64,000 nt of DNA from Geobacillus sp. 46C-IIa (GCF_014679505.1 NZ_CP061474.1:2428001-2492000), one strand, 5' to 3'; positions 54,128 to 63,864 are shown, counted from the first letter of the stretch. Notes: a model not told the origin generated them from the sequence alone. Program-made: numbers and translations.

Positions 54128-54160
54128 GCACCCGTTGAAACGATAAGGGTGCTTTTTTAT
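54128..54160 (+). terminator. Terminator of the lysine riboswitch
   Basis: GCACCC / GGGTGC stem followed by TTTTTTATT, 35 bases before the transporter start. Confidence 0.85.
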
Positions 54161-54194
54161 TGTTTATCTTTGGTGAAGAAAGGAGTTTTCCATC

Positions 54195-55619
54195 TTGAAC
54201 AACAACCGGCAACTCGGGTTTTGGGTGTTAACGGCGTTAGTCGTTGGCAATATGGTCGGATCCGGCATTTTTATGCTGCCGCGCTCATTGGCAGAGGCGG
54301 CAAGCCCGATTGGCGTCATGTTCGCCTGGCTATTGACCGGCGTCGGCGTGTTAATGACGGCGCTTGTATTTGGCAACTTGGCGATCCGCAAGCCGAACTT
54401 GGGCGGCGGGCCGCAAATTTATGCGAAAGAGCTGTTCCCGAAAGGTTCGAACTTGTCGATTTTATCCGGTTTTATGTCGTCGTGGGGCTACTGGGTCGGC
54501 AATTTTGCCGGCAATGTCGCCATCATCACGACGTTTTCGAGCTACTTGTCGACCTTTTTCCCTGTATTAACAAGCGATAAAACCGTGCTTACAATGGGCT
54601 CGTTTACGCTAAAGCTTGGGAATTTGCTTACATTTCTCGTCTGCACGGCGCTTCTTTGGGTGATGCACGCCATTATTTTGCGCGGCGTAGAAGATGCCGG
54701 CAAGTTAAATTTCGCGGCGACAGCAGCGAAAGTGCTCGGCTTTTTCCTGTTTATTGTCATCGCCTTGTTCGCTTTTGACAGGGCGGTCGTCGGTCCGCTT
54801 GATGCCCCGCGTTATGACGGAGACGGACAGCCGCTCGGTCTGCTTGGACAAATCAACAATGCCGCTTTATCGACGCTTTGGGCGTTTGTCGGCGTTGAAT
54901 CGGCGATGGTGTTCGCTTCGCGGGCGCGCAAACAGGCAGATGTGAAGCGGGCGACGATCGCCGGCCTGCTCATCGCCTTAGCCATTTATATCGGCATCAG
55001 CTTTTTGGTGATGGGCGTCTTGCCGCAAGACAAGCTCATTCAATCGGAGAAGCCGCTCGTCGATGCCATTGTCGCCATCGTCGGTCCGACCGGCGGCTAC
55101 GTGCTTGCTGGCCTCGGTCTCATCAGCTTGCTCGGTTCCACGCTCGGCTGGATTTTGTTGAGCGCAGAAGTGCCGTACCAGGCGGCGAAACAAGGACTGT
55201 TTCTGCCGGCCTTTTTGAAAGAAAACAAGAAAAACGTGCCAAGCTTCTCGTTGACGCTATCGAATGCATTGGCCCAGCTGTTCATTTTCTCGACCATTTC
55301 CCATTCGATGGCGGCAGCGTTCGACTTTGTCATTTACATCGCTACGCTCGCCTATCTCGTTCCATATTTGATCGCTTCTGTCTTCCAGCTGAAACTCGCG
55401 CTCACCGGGGAAACGTATGCAGCAGCGCGCGGGCGGCTGGCTGACGGCATGATCGCTGCTTTGGCGACCGTCTACTCCGTCTGGGTCGTCATCGCTGGCA
55501 CAGCAGACATGAAAACGTTCCTGCTCGGCGTCGCCTTGCTGGCCAGCGGCGTGATCTTCTACCCGCAAGTGAAAAAAGCGGCGCAGCAAACAAACGACAA
55601 AGAAAAATTATCAGCGTAA
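54195..55619 (+). CDS. Basic amino acid transporter, lysine-regulated (YvsH/ArcD-like, APC family)
   Basis: Membrane protein of 474 residues with about twelve helices. The APC opening is LTALVVGNMVGSGIFMLPRS; ALSTLWAFVGVESAMVFASR and SAEVPYQAAKQGLFLPAF are typical of the basic amino acid/polyamine antiporter group. The lysine riboswitch in its leader makes lysine the likely substrate, probably import under lysine limitation. In B. subtilis yvsH is under the same riboswitch. The start is a TTG nine bases after AAAGGAG. Confidence 0.92.
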   Translation: MNNNRQLGFWVLTALVVGNMVGSGIFMLPRSLAEAASPIGVMFAWLLTGVGVLMTALVFGNLAIRKPNLGGGPQIYAKELFPKGSNLSILSGFMSSWGYWVGNFAGNVAIITTFSSYLSTFFPVLTSDKTVLTMGSFTLKLGNLLTFLVCTALLWVMHAIILRGVEDAGKLNFAATAAKVLGFFLFIVIALFAFDRAVVGPLDAPRYDGDGQPLGLLGQINNAALSTLWAFVGVESAMVFASRARKQADVKRATIAGLLIALAIYIGISFLVMGVLPQDKLIQSEKPLVDAIVAIVGPTGGYVLAGLGLISLLGSTLGWILLSAEVPYQAAKQGLFLPAFLKENKKNVPSFSLTLSNALAQLFIFSTISHSMAAAFDFVIYIATLAYLVPYLIASVFQLKLALTGETYAAARGRLADGMIAALATVYSVWVVIAGTADMKTFLLGVALLASGVIFYPQVKKAAQQTNDKEKLSA

Positions 55620-55626
55620 CGAACAA

Positions 55627-55659
55627 CGAACGTCCATCAACAGGACGTTCGTTTTTTTA
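55627..55659 (+). terminator. Terminator of the lysine transporter gene
   Basis: AACGAACGTCC / GGACGTTCGTT followed by TTTTTT. Confidence 0.9.
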
Positions 55660-55737
55660 TTGCCGGCAGGATTTTTCCTTCGAAACACGAAATAAGATAC
55701 TATCCTAACTTTACTTTATGGAAAGAGGAGGTCGCTC

Positions 55738-57756
55738 ATGAACAATGGACAACCGCTGAAACACCGCGGCGTGACTGTAGAAGATCTGCTTCGCCTCCGC
55801 TCGGTGCGCGATCCGCACTACGCGCCGGACGGAACGCGCGGCGTGTTCGTGCAAAAATCGATCGATGAGGAAAAACAATACCGTTCTCATCTATACATAT
55901 GGATCGAAGGCGGCGCCGTCCGCCAATGGACGTTCGGCCGCTTTCGCGACACGAAACCGCGCTTTTCCCCGGACAGCAAAACGATCGCGTTTTTGTCCGA
56001 CCGCTCCGGGCGCACACAGCTTTGGCTGTTGCCGGCTGACGGCGGCGAAGCGCGCCAGCTGACGTTTTTCAAAAACGGGGTGCGCGATTACGTTTGGACA
56101 CCGGACGGGGCGTTTCTCATCGCTTTGACAACGCTTGGCGGCAACGAAACGATCGACGACCGGGAAGAATCGAAAACCGCGGAACAAAAACCGGCCGATG
56201 CGAAGCCACGCATTGTTGAACGGCTGTATTACAAGTCGGATGCCGCCGGCTTTCTTGAAGGCAAACGAGCCGTGCTGGTGCGCATCGATGCAACGTCAGG
56301 AAAAGCGGAAGCATTGACAAACCTCGAGGAAGAAATCGGCTCATTTGCCGTTTCGCCAAACGGGCGGACGCTCGCCTTTGTCGCCAATCGGAACAATGAC
56401 CCTGACATCATGTTTACGCGCGACATCATGTTGCTCGATCTCGAGAAAAAAACAGAAACGAACTTGACGAATGGGTGCGGCACATTCGCCTCGCTCGCCT
56501 GGTCGCCGGACGGAATGAAGCTCGCGGCCATTGGCCATGATCTCGCTTATCTCGGAGCGACCATCCACCGGCTTTATGTCTTTGAACTCGAACACCAAAC
56601 GAAGCGGGTGCTGACCGCCGATTGGGACGTTCATCTCGGCGATGCGATGGTCGGCGATACACACGCTGATGCAAAAGGCCCGGGCCCGATTTGGAAACAT
56701 GACGGAACCGGTGTATACGTCACCGCCTCGGAGCGCGGACGCGTCAATGTATTTTTCATCCCGCTTGACGGACCCGTCGTTCCGATCATCGAAGGGGACT
56801 TCCATGTATACGGCCTCGCCGTCCATCCGAACGAACAGCAGGCCGTTGCCGCGATTAGCGAGCCGACAGTGATTGGGGATTTGTATGCCATCTCACTTGA
56901 AAGCGGCGCAAAAACGCGGCTCACCACGGTCAATGAAGCGCTTGAGAACGAAGTCGCGCTCGCTGATGCCGAACCGTTTACCTACCAATCCACAGACGGT
57001 TCGGACATTCAAGGTTGGATCATGAAACCTCCCGGGCTTGGCTGCGGAGAAAAAGCACCGCTTATCGTCGAAATTCACGGCGGACCGCATACAATGTACG
57101 GATTTACGTTTTTCCATGAGTTTCAGCTGCTCGCTTCTTCCGGCTATGCTGTGCTGTTTACGAACCCACGCGGAAGCCATGGATACGGCCAGTCGTTTGT
57201 CAATGCCGTGCGCGGTGACTATGGCGGCATGGATTATGAAGACATTATGGCCGGCGTTGACGCCGCAATCCGTCAGTTCGACTTCATTGACGAGACACGT
57301 CTTGGCGTTACCGGCGGCAGCTACGGCGGATTTATGACGAACTGGATCGTCGGGCACACTGACCGCTTCCGGGCCGCCGTCACTCAGCGCTCGATTTCCA
57401 ACTGGCTCAGCTTCGCCGGCGTGAGCGACATCGGCTACTTTTTCACGAAATGGGAAGTTGGGTGCGACGTCTGGGAAGACGCCGAGCGGCTTTGGCATCA
57501 TTCGCCGCTCAAATACGTCCAACATGTGCGCACGCCGCTCTTAATTTTGCATAGCGAGCAGGACTATCGCTGCCCGATCGAGCAGGCGGAACAGTTGTTT
57601 ATCGCATTGAAACAACTCGGGCGGGAAACGAAACTTGTCCGCTTCCCCGATGCCAATCACGATTTGTCGCGCACCGGCAACCCGGCGCTTCGCCTCGAAC
57701 GGCTTCGCCAAATCGTCGGTTGGTTTGATCATTATTTGAAAGGACCACTGCATTAA
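55738..57756 (+). CDS. S9 family prolyl-oligopeptidase-like peptidase (YuxL type)
   Basis: Serine peptidase of 672 residues, resembling acylaminoacyl-peptidases and B. subtilis YuxL. The N-terminal beta-propeller (about 1-390) has repeated FSPDSKT, WTPDGAF, VSPNGRT and WSPDGMK units. The catalytic hydrolase domain has oxyanion HGGPHTMYGF, Ser in TGGSYGGFMTNW, Asp in HSEQDYRCP and His in FPDANHDLSRTG. GAGGAGG precedes the ATG. It is followed 18 bases later by a small Rossmann protein, probably in the same transcript. Confidence 0.93.
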   Translation: MNNGQPLKHRGVTVEDLLRLRSVRDPHYAPDGTRGVFVQKSIDEEKQYRSHLYIWIEGGAVRQWTFGRFRDTKPRFSPDSKTIAFLSDRSGRTQLWLLPADGGEARQLTFFKNGVRDYVWTPDGAFLIALTTLGGNETIDDREESKTAEQKPADAKPRIVERLYYKSDAAGFLEGKRAVLVRIDATSGKAEALTNLEEEIGSFAVSPNGRTLAFVANRNNDPDIMFTRDIMLLDLEKKTETNLTNGCGTFASLAWSPDGMKLAAIGHDLAYLGATIHRLYVFELEHQTKRVLTADWDVHLGDAMVGDTHADAKGPGPIWKHDGTGVYVTASERGRVNVFFIPLDGPVVPIIEGDFHVYGLAVHPNEQQAVAAISEPTVIGDLYAISLESGAKTRLTTVNEALENEVALADAEPFTYQSTDGSDIQGWIMKPPGLGCGEKAPLIVEIHGGPHTMYGFTFFHEFQLLASSGYAVLFTNPRGSHGYGQSFVNAVRGDYGGMDYEDIMAGVDAAIRQFDFIDETRLGVTGGSYGGFMTNWIVGHTDRFRAAVTQRSISNWLSFAGVSDIGYFFTKWEVGCDVWEDAERLWHHSPLKYVQHVRTPLLILHSEQDYRCPIEQAEQLFIALKQLGRETKLVRFPDANHDLSRTGNPALRLERLRQIVGWFDHYLKGPLH

Positions 57757-57774
57757 TCCGAAAGGAGACGCGCC

Positions 57775-58326
57775 ATGCACGCCCTTGTCATCGGCGGGAC
57801 AGGCATGTTGTCTGATGTATCGCTTTGGCTTGTGCGGGAAGGATATTATGTGTCCGTCATCGCCCGCCGCTACGAACGGATGGAGCAGCTCATCGACCGC
57901 GCTGGACAAATGGCATCCATCAACCCGCTTCTTGTTGATTATCGCGATCAAGAAGCGCTTTGTTCCCTGATTTCCCGAGCCATCCAAAAAAACGGAACTT
58001 TTGCCCTAATCATTGCGTGGGTGCATACGGACGGAAACCAGGCGCTGTCCACCGTCATCAAAAAAAATAGCGGACATCCCGGCCCTTGGCGGCTGTTTCA
58101 CGTGCTCGGCAGCCGCGCCGATCCAGCCGAAGCGAAATCGGAACTCTGTTTGCCTGCAGCCTGCCTTTATCGGCAAGTTCAGCTCGGTTTTGTCGTGGAA
58201 GAATACGGTTCGCGCTGGCTCACCCATCAAGAAATCAGCGGCGGCGTCATTGATGCCATTCGGCGTGATGCGCCGTTTCATCTAGTCGGCACCCTGGATC
58301 GATCAGAGAAGAAGCGCCCGCGTTAA
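57775..58326 (+). CDS. Small Rossmann-fold SDR-like protein
   Basis: Protein of 183 residues, shorter than active SDR enzymes. It begins MHALVIGGTGMLSDVSLWLV with the G-G-T-G-M-L nucleotide motif, then VSVIARRYERME and FALIIAWVHTDGNQAL. No complete Ser-Tyr-Lys triad can be seen, so it may bind NAD(P) without being a normal dehydrogenase. AAAGGAG precedes the ATG. The gene is 18 bases after the S9 peptidase and ends at a hairpin. Function unknown. Confidence 0.75.
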   Translation: MHALVIGGTGMLSDVSLWLVREGYYVSVIARRYERMEQLIDRAGQMASINPLLVDYRDQEALCSLISRAIQKNGTFALIIAWVHTDGNQALSTVIKKNSGHPGPWRLFHVLGSRADPAEAKSELCLPAACLYRQVQLGFVVEEYGSRWLTHQEISGGVIDAIRRDAPFHLVGTLDRSEKKRPR

Positions 58327-58328
58327 CG

Positions 58329-58366
58329 GGAGGCGCCCCCTCGGGACGAACGAGAGGGCGCCTTGT
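58329..58366 (+). terminator. Terminator after the small Rossmann gene
   Basis: AGGCGCCCCCTCG / CGAGAGGGCGCCT stem (one bulge) followed by TGTCTT. Confidence 0.7.
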
Positions 58367-58388
58367 CTTCCCATTGCTGCAGATGATT

Positions 58389-58958
58389 TCACGACGGGAG
58401 CAACTCGACATAATCGCCCGTTTTTAAACCGGCCGCGTTCGCTTCGTCGGTGTCAATGTGCATATCTAACGCAAAGTCTTCGCTGACGCGGACGATCACT
58501 TCGTCAAAAATGAGGGCGCGCTCCCCTTGCGTTTTCACTTTCACGACTTGCTTGTCGCGGACGCCAAACGTTTCTGCATCTTTCGGCGTCATATGAATGT
58601 GGCGCTTGGCAATGATGACCCCCTTGTCCACCGTCACCGTCCCGTTCGGCCCGTGAATCGTAATGCCCGGCGTTCCTTCAATATCTCCAGATAAGCGAAC
58701 AGGCGGCGCAACACCGAGCTTGAAGCTGTCCGTTTTCGAAATTTCAAGCTGAGTGAGCGAACGGACCGGGCCAAGGACGCGGACATTTTCGATTTTCCCT
58801 TTCGGTCCTTCCACCGTCACCGTTTCCTTAGCGGCAAACTGGCCGGGCTGGGACAGCGGCTTGAGCACTGTCAGCTCGACGCCTTCCCCGAACAGCGCCG
58901 CCATATGTTCTTTCGATAAATGAATATGGCGATTCGACACCCCAACCGGAATCATCAT
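58389..58958 (-). CDS. pduL: Phosphate propanoyltransferase / phosphotransacetylase PduL
   Basis: PduL-type acyltransferase of 189 residues that moves an acyl group between CoA and phosphate. Metal-binding histidines are in VSNRHIHLSKEH and IIAKRHIHMTPKDAE, and the two repeated beta-barrel domains are visible. It has no encapsulation peptide, and no microcompartment genes are near, so it probably works in acetate or propionate metabolism in the cytosol. Two ATG codons open the gene after GGAGAGATCGCC. Confidence 0.92.
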   Translation of the reverse strand: MMIPVGVSNRHIHLSKEHMAALFGEGVELTVLKPLSQPGQFAAKETVTVEGPKGKIENVRVLGPVRSLTQLEISKTDSFKLGVAPPVRLSGDIEGTPGITIHGPNGTVTVDKGVIIAKRHIHMTPKDAETFGVRDKQVVKVKTQGERALIFDEVIVRVSEDFALDMHIDTDEANAAGLKTGDYVELLPS

Positions 58959-59039
58959 GGCGATCTCTCCTTTTTCTAATGTTGTTTTCTTTAAATAACG
59001 TATCCATTTTCCGCAAAAATTAAAGAGACCGACGAACTG

Positions 59040-59501
59040 TCAGTCTCTGTTTGGCTGGGCGTTTTTCGCTCCGTATCCTAATTTTTTCAGCAAGGCGATC
59101 GCTTGCTCTTTTTCCTCCGCCGTGAGCGCTGATACCGTTTCATGAATTTTTTCTGCATGTTCCGGAAAGACGCGCTCAATGAACCGCCGGCCTTCTTCCG
59201 TAATCGATGCATACGTGACGCGCCGGTCTCGTTCACAGGCCCGGCGGACGATCAACCCTTTGTTTTCCAGTTTGTCGACAACGTAAGTGATGCTGCCGCT
59301 GGCGAGCAAAATTTTTTCGCCGATTTGCTGAAGCGGCTGGTCGCCTTTATGGTATAGCAGTTCTAACACCGCAAACTCCGTCGGATTCACCCCGAACGAG
59401 TGGATCGATTTGTTTACTTGGTCGCTGACGGACCGATACGCCCGTGACAGTACGATAAACAGTTTTAATGATTGCTCAAGCGCCTGCTCTTTCTGTTCCA
59501 T
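59040..59501 (-). CDS. MarR family regulator, MhqR-like
   Basis: Winged-helix repressor of 153 residues. LKLFIVLSRAYRSVSDQVNK, then FGVNPTEFAVLELLYHKGDQ, the recognition region ILLASGSITYVVDKLENKGL and the wing RRACERDRRVTYASIT resemble B. subtilis MhqR, a sensor of quinone stress, from memory. It contains a Cys in RRACERD. The ATG at 59501 has AAAGGG nine bases upstream. An inverted repeat spans its -10 element. Confidence 0.85.
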   Translation of the reverse strand: MEQKEQALEQSLKLFIVLSRAYRSVSDQVNKSIHSFGVNPTEFAVLELLYHKGDQPLQQIGEKILLASGSITYVVDKLENKGLIVRRACERDRRVTYASITEEGRRFIERVFPEHAEKIHETVSALTAEEKEQAIALLKKLGYGAKNAQPNRD

Positions 59502-59524
59502 GGCATCCAACCCTTTACAATTGA

Positions 59525-59554
59525 CCGTTTCTTACTTGCATTATACCGAAACGG
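59525..59554 (-). promoter_or_regulatory. Inverted repeat over the -10 of the MarR gene
   Basis: CCGTTTC (59525-59531) and GAAACGG (59548-59554), 16 bases apart, flank TATAAT read on the minus strand, with TTGCCT 18 bases further upstream. Likely an autorepression operator. Confidence 0.6.
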
Positions 59555-59715
59555 CGAACAGACAGGCAACCGTTTTTGCCGGCTGCCTATGCATTTTGCT
59601 CGCCACCGTCTGTTCATTTCGTTATGATAATTTATTATATGGCGGCGCTTGGGCGATTGTCACATTTATATTATTCGCGCATATGAAAAAGTAAAGGAAG
59701 ATGAGGAGGGATCGA

Positions 59716-60447
59716 ATGAACCAAGTGTTAGCCGGCAGTGTGCTTTCTGCCTTATCGACAGGGCTTGGCGCTGTGCCGATTTTGTTTTTAGCCAAATCAC
59801 TCACCCACCGTTGGCGTGACGTGCTGTTGGCTTTTTCCGCCGGCATTATGATGGCGGCGTCTATGATGAGCCTTATTCCGGAGGCGCTGCGAATCGGCGG
59901 CTTTGGGGCACTTACGATCGGCCTTTCGGCTGGCGTGCTCATTTTAACGTTGCTCGAGATGACTGTTCCCCATATCGATTTAGAGCATACAAAAAGCGGT
60001 TTGCCATTTGACGAAAAAGCGATGCTCATCATCGCTGCCATTACGTTGCACAACCTTCCTGAAGGATTATCGGTGGGAGTCAGCTACGCATCCGATGCCG
60101 AGACGACTGGCAATTTGATCGCGTTGGCCATCGGCTTGCAAAATGCGCCGGAAGGATTTTTAGTCGCCTTGTTTTTAGTCAATCAGCAAATCAGCCGCTT
60201 CAAAGCCTTTCTGATTGCCACGTTAACGGGGGCGGTCGAAATCATCACATCGCTGCTCGGTTTTTATTTAACTTCCCTCTTCCGTGGTTTAGTCCCATAC
60301 GGATTGGCGTTTGCCGCTGGGGCCATGCTTTTTATCATTTACAAAGAGCTTATTCCCGAAAGCCATGGCGACGGAAATGAACGGACATCGACATATGCGT
60401 TTATTATTGGTATTTTGTTTATGATTTTTCTAACGGAATCGTTTTAA
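59716..60447 (+). CDS. ZIP family metal transporter
   Basis: Membrane protein of 243 residues with eight helices, of the ZIP (zinc/iron permease) family. The metal-transport signature is ITLHNLPEGLSVGV (H-N-x-P-E-G), with the second motif GLQNAPEGFLVAL. It probably brings zinc or another divalent metal into the cytosol. GAGGAGGG precedes the ATG at 59716. Single gene with a terminator. Confidence 0.92.
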   Translation: MNQVLAGSVLSALSTGLGAVPILFLAKSLTHRWRDVLLAFSAGIMMAASMMSLIPEALRIGGFGALTIGLSAGVLILTLLEMTVPHIDLEHTKSGLPFDEKAMLIIAAITLHNLPEGLSVGVSYASDAETTGNLIALAIGLQNAPEGFLVALFLVNQQISRFKAFLIATLTGAVEIITSLLGFYLTSLFRGLVPYGLAFAAGAMLFIIYKELIPESHGDGNERTSTYAFIIGILFMIFLTESF

Positions 60448-60448
60448 C

Positions 60449-60480
60449 AAAAAACCCCGCTGCCGCACAGGCAACGGGGT
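60449..60480. terminator. Bidirectional terminator between the ZIP gene and mtnD
   Basis: AACCCCGCTGCC / GGCAACGGGGT hairpin after an A-tract, between convergent genes. Confidence 0.75.
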
Positions 60481-60487
60481 ATGCTCG

Positions 60488-61030
60488 TTATTGGCTGACT
60501 TCCTCTTTTTCTTCGTACGGATGAGCGACCCAGCCGGACGGATCGATAAATAGGCGGACAGCCACAACTTGGCGGTCATCCATCAACGTGAAGTAGTGCG
60601 GATTTCCTTCCGGCACGGAAATGACATCGCCGGCTTCCAGCTCGACGTCAAAATAACCGGTTTCTTTGTCGCCTTTGATGATGAAAATGCCGTGGCCGGC
60701 CGTAATGGCGCGCACTTCATCTTCCGTATGGATGTGCACTTGTTCAAATTTTTTCAGCAGCTCTTCCAAGTTTGGCGTCGCCTCAGACAAAGCGACGATG
60801 TCCCACGTTTTGTAGCCGCGGCGCGCTGCCAAGTCTTCAATCTCGTCTTTAAATGTCGTCAAAATTTCCTCTTTCTCTTCATCGGTGAGCACATATTTGT
60901 CGCGCAAATGTTCCGGCAGTTTCGTAATGTCCCAATGCTCGTACAACACACCTTGACTGTTTAAAAAGGCGCGGACATTGTCTTCCCCTTCGATTACTTG
61001 ACCCGTTTTTTTCACTTTGATGACAGCCAT
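60488..61030 (-). CDS. mtnD: Acireductone dioxygenase
   Basis: Cupin enzyme of 180 residues that oxidises the acireductone of methionine salvage to 4-methylthio-2-oxobutanoate and formate. The metal ligands are in FEQVHIHTEDEVRAI (H-x-H-x4-E) and EGNPHYFTLMDD. Last gene of mtnW-mtnX-mtnB-mtnD, 29 bases after mtnB. AAAGGGGG precedes the ATG at 61030. Confidence 0.95.
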   Translation of the reverse strand: MAVIKVKKTGQVIEGEDNVRAFLNSQGVLYEHWDITKLPEHLRDKYVLTDEEKEEILTTFKDEIEDLAARRGYKTWDIVALSEATPNLEELLKKFEQVHIHTEDEVRAITAGHGIFIIKGDKETGYFDVELEAGDVISVPEGNPHYFTLMDDRQVVAVRLFIDPSGWVAHPYEEKEEVSQ

Positions 61031-61059
61031 CGTCAAAGCCCCCTTTAAAAATGTATTAG

Positions 61060-61695
61060 TTAGTCAACTAGCGGAACAGCGGCCCGTTGCAGAAGCAGCC
61101 GCTTCACCTGCCAGCTGAACAAAAACTCCCACGCTTCCAAATGTTTTTTCGCTTCAAACGCCGTACGTCCCCAGACGGTAATGCCGTGGTTCTGGATCAA
61201 TACCGCGCCCGTATCGCCGTCGACATGTTTCGCAAATTCGGCGGCCAACGTCGGGATGTCGGCGTAATTGTAAATGATCGGAATGCGCACCTCGGCATTT
61301 TCTTCCCAAATACCGAACGCTTTAATGATTTCCTGGCCGAAAAAAACCGCTTCCCCGTTTTGGGCGTACACGTCGGAAATGATGTTGTTGTCGACCGTAT
61401 GGACGTGCAACACGCAGCCAGCGTTCGTCTGCCCATAAATTTTCGTATGCAACAGCGTCTCGGCTGACGGCTTTACATGTGTTTTCTCCGCTGGTCGGCC
61501 AGCGGCGTCAACAAGCAGAAAATCTTCGTCTGTCTGCTTCCGTTTATCTTTGCCGCTGGCAGTGACAAGAAAGGTGAGTGGATCGTTTGTCACTTTGATC
61601 GATAAATTGCCGCTTGTAGCGAAAAACCAGTCACGGGCGGCAAGCTCGGCCTTCACCTCGGCGAGCTCGTTCCATTTTTGCACGACGATGCTCAT
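61060..61695 (-). CDS. mtnB: Methylthioribulose-1-phosphate dehydratase
   Basis: Zinc-dependent class II aldolase-like dehydratase of 211 residues. [11 protein letters not shown] is the substrate-binding opening; zinc histidines are in [11 protein letters not shown] and [10 protein letters not shown]. It removes water from methylthioribulose-1-phosphate. Its ATG overlaps the mtnX stop by four bases (ATGA), so the genes are translationally coupled. Confidence 0.96.
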   Translation of the reverse strand: MSIVVQKWNELAEVKAELAARDWFFATSGNLSIKVTNDPLTFLVTASGKDKRKQTDEDFLLVDAAGRPAEKTHVKPSAETLLHTKIYGQTNAGCVLHVHTVDNNIISDVYAQNGEAVFFGQEIIKAFGIWEENAEVRIPIIYNYADIPTLAAEFAKHVDGDTGAVLIQNHGITVWGRTAFEAKKHLEAWEFLFSWQVKRLLLQRAAVPLVD

Positions 61696-62354
61696 GCCGT
61701 CACCTCCATCTGCTGCAAATGATCCATCACATCAAAAAACGTCGCAAACGGCGCATGGGGCAAATCGAGCGCTTGGCATTTTTTGAGCAGAAAATCGCGC
61801 GCCAGCACGTAATCTGCTTGTTTTGCCGCCGCTAAATCGGTAATCGAATCGCCGATGACGACATGATACCCGTTCGGGTGGGCCAGCTTCCGAAGAAGCG
61901 ACGGCTTGCAGCAGCCGCAGCCGTTTTGGCACTCGCTGTCGCACGCGTGCGGCCATGTGATGCGGATCGTCTCGCCGCTGAAATCGGAGCCATTGCAAAA
62001 AATGCGCTCTCGTTCGATTATCCCGTCAAGCAGCGGGTAGACAAAAAAGTCGATCCCGCCGCTCACCACATAGAGCGGAATGCCCTGCTCTTTCGTCCAA
62101 GCGGCGAATTCGCGAAACCCTTCGCGCAAACGGGCGGTGCTAAGCAAAAAGTCAACGATCTCATCTTTCAGCGCCGACAGAAGGAGGGAAAACATTTTGC
62201 CGACCCCTTCTTGAACCGAGATGCGCTCGGCGAGAATGTCGTCTTTCAACGCTTCCCACTCCGGTGGAGCGAATTGCTTCATAATCGCAATAATGTTGTC
62301 ATTTTCCGTAATCGTGCCGTCAAAATCACAAAAGAGAACAAGCTGTTTCGTCAT
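61692..62354 (-). CDS. mtnX: 2-hydroxy-3-keto-5-methylthiopentenyl-1-phosphate phosphatase
   Basis: HAD phosphatase of 220 residues. Motif I is [14 protein letters not shown] (Asp nucleophile), motif [11 protein letters not shown], motif [15 protein letters not shown] Cys-rich patch [14 protein letters not shown] is typical of MtnX. It produces the acireductone used by MtnD. Four-base overlaps at both ends couple it to mtnW and mtnB. Confidence 0.96.
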   Translation of the reverse strand: MTKQLVLFCDFDGTITENDNIIAIMKQFAPPEWEALKDDILAERISVQEGVGKMFSLLLSALKDEIVDFLLSTARLREGFREFAAWTKEQGIPLYVVSGGIDFFVYPLLDGIIERERIFCNGSDFSGETIRITWPHACDSECQNGCGCCKPSLLRKLAHPNGYHVVIGDSITDLAAAKQADYVLARDFLLKKCQALDLPHAPFATFFDVMDHLQQMEVTA

Positions 62355-63595
62355 GCTTCCACCTCAATCGCGCCCCAGCGGTCGATGGCTTTTTGCAGCG
62401 CTTCGTTTTCTGTCGCCGCTTCGCGGAGCAGACGGCCGGCAAGAGCCGCGTCGATGGCAGCGCGAAACGCCTGCCCGCCGCCGATCGCCCCGTCCGGGTG
62501 GCCGTGAATGCCCCCACCGGCATTGACGATGCTGTCAAGGCCGAAATCGCGGACAAGAAGCGGCACGAGCCCCGGATGAATGCCCGCCGACGGCACCGGA
62601 AACGCCCGCGCAAACGGCTCCTGTTCATCGGTGAGCGCCCGGGCGATGCCAAGCGCCTGTTCGCGCTCGAGAGCGACGCTGCCGTACGGCGACGGGAACA
62701 GGACGAAATCAGCCCCAGCGAGCCGCAACAGCTTGCCGAGCAACAGCGACGGGGCGACCCCGTAAAACTCAGACGGCGTGATCGCGCCGCTAAACGCCGG
62801 ATGAGCCATGATCGGCACGGTGATGTTCTCATCCTCACGCAGCCCTTGCAACACATCAAGCCCGTAGGCGAACACGTTGAACAACAGCACGTCGGCGCCA
62901 AGCTCGGCGGCCCGTTTCGCTTTCTCTTTCAGTTCAAACGTTTTGCCGGTCAAGTTGACGGCATACAGCGTCCGTTTGCCCGTTTGTTCGTACGCTTCCC
63001 GAAGCGCGGCCTTTCCTTCCGTGATCCGCTTTTCCAACGGCAGCTGCTCGCTGTCAAACAAAATTTCGTCATCTTTGACTAAGTCGACGCCGCCAAGCGC
63101 CTGTTTTTTCAATTCGGACGTCAAATACGCCAAATCGCGGCCGACGATGCCTTTAAAAATGCTCATCAACAGCGGGCGGTCATGCACCCCGACTTTTTCG
63201 CAAATACCGCTGATGCCAAACCGCGGCCCTGGGAATTGCCGCTTCCACTCGTCCGGAAACTCAAGATCCAGCAGCCGCACTTCCCCATCAAGCGACAGCT
63301 TGCCGAACGTCGTCACCAAGAGCGCCGGCAAATCGGCGCTGAAGTTGACCGTTGGATAGGCGATTTTGACGATCGCCCGCTTCAGCCGCTTGCCGAAATA
63401 CGCGTTCGTCCGCTCGCTTTCGCCAAGCTCTTCAATAGCGACGACCTCGCCTTTATGTTTGCGAAGCTGCTCCTGCTCCAACGCCGGCAAGTCGGTCCAC
63501 GTCCCGACCGTCAAGCCGAGCGCGATCCCTTCTGCCTTTTTGCGAATGTCTTTCTCGTCATGAAGCAAATACGTTGCCATCACTGCACTCATCAT
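62351..63595 (-). CDS. mtnW: 2,3-diketo-5-methylthiopentyl-1-phosphate enolase (RuBisCO-like)
   Basis: RuBisCO-like protein of 414 residues, the enolase of methionine salvage. [20 protein letters not shown] at the start, [14 protein letters not shown] around the active-site loop (the expected carbamate-like Lys region), and [20 protein letters not shown] for phosphate binding. First gene of the mtnWXBD operon. Two ATG codons (63595, 63592) follow AGAGGG. The S-box and terminator lie directly upstream, so expression rises when SAM is low. Confidence 0.96.
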   Translation of the reverse strand: MMSAVMATYLLHDEKDIRKKAEGIALGLTVGTWTDLPALEQEQLRKHKGEVVAIEELGESERTNAYFGKRLKRAIVKIAYPTVNFSADLPALLVTTFGKLSLDGEVRLLDLEFPDEWKRQFPGPRFGISGICEKVGVHDRPLLMSIFKGIVGRDLAYLTSELKKQALGGVDLVKDDEILFDSEQLPLEKRITEGKAALREAYEQTGKRTLYAVNLTGKTFELKEKAKRAAELGADVLLFNVFAYGLDVLQGLREDENITVPIMAHPAFSGAITPSEFYGVAPSLLLGKLLRLAGADFVLFPSPYGSVALEREQALGIARALTDEQEPFARAFPVPSAGIHPGLVPLLVRDFGLDSIVNAGGGIHGHPDGAIGGGQAFRAAIDAALAGRLLREAATENEALQKAIDRWGAIEVEA

Positions 63596-63613
63596 TCATC
63601 CCTCTTTCCAAAG

Positions 63614-63640
63614 AAAAAAGCCTCTTCATAAGAAGAGGCA
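63614..63640 (-). terminator. Terminator of the S-box leader
   Basis: GCCTCTTC / GAAGAGGC stem with TTTTTT on the minus strand; the first arm can also pair with the 3' end of the aptamer (AGAAGAG), forming the antiterminator. Confidence 0.85.
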
Positions 63641-63657
63641 TCATTCGTCTATGGCAC

Positions 63658-63770
63658 TCTTCTTATCTCTCAGCGTTTCCGCTGCAAGAATTAGCACCGT
63701 GCTTGGATGTGCCAAGCCGGTTGCCGGGCTTCATCGGGCTCGTCCCTCCGCCTGCTCTTGATAAGAATGC
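63658..63770 (-). promoter_or_regulatory. SAM-I riboswitch (S box) of mtnWXBD
   Basis: On the minus strand: TTCTTATCAAGAGCAGGCGG, AGGGACGAGCCCGATGAAGC, CCGGCAACCGG, then GCGGAAACGCTGAGAGATAAGAA. These are the conserved S-box blocks in the right order, closing with the P1 stem CTTATC / GATAAG. Confidence 0.95.
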
Positions 63771-63864
63771 TTGCGTAACTATGCATTTGTCAAACGATTT
63801 TGGCGAGTATGGCAAATTTACTTTGAATTATGACAGCCTTTGCCCCCGTTGTCAATCATTTTTT

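Noticed and set aside
59410..59694. Plus-strand frame overlapping the MarR gene start, ending in a hydrophobic stretch
   Set aside because: It runs opposite the MarR coding region and promoter and has no ribosome binding site.
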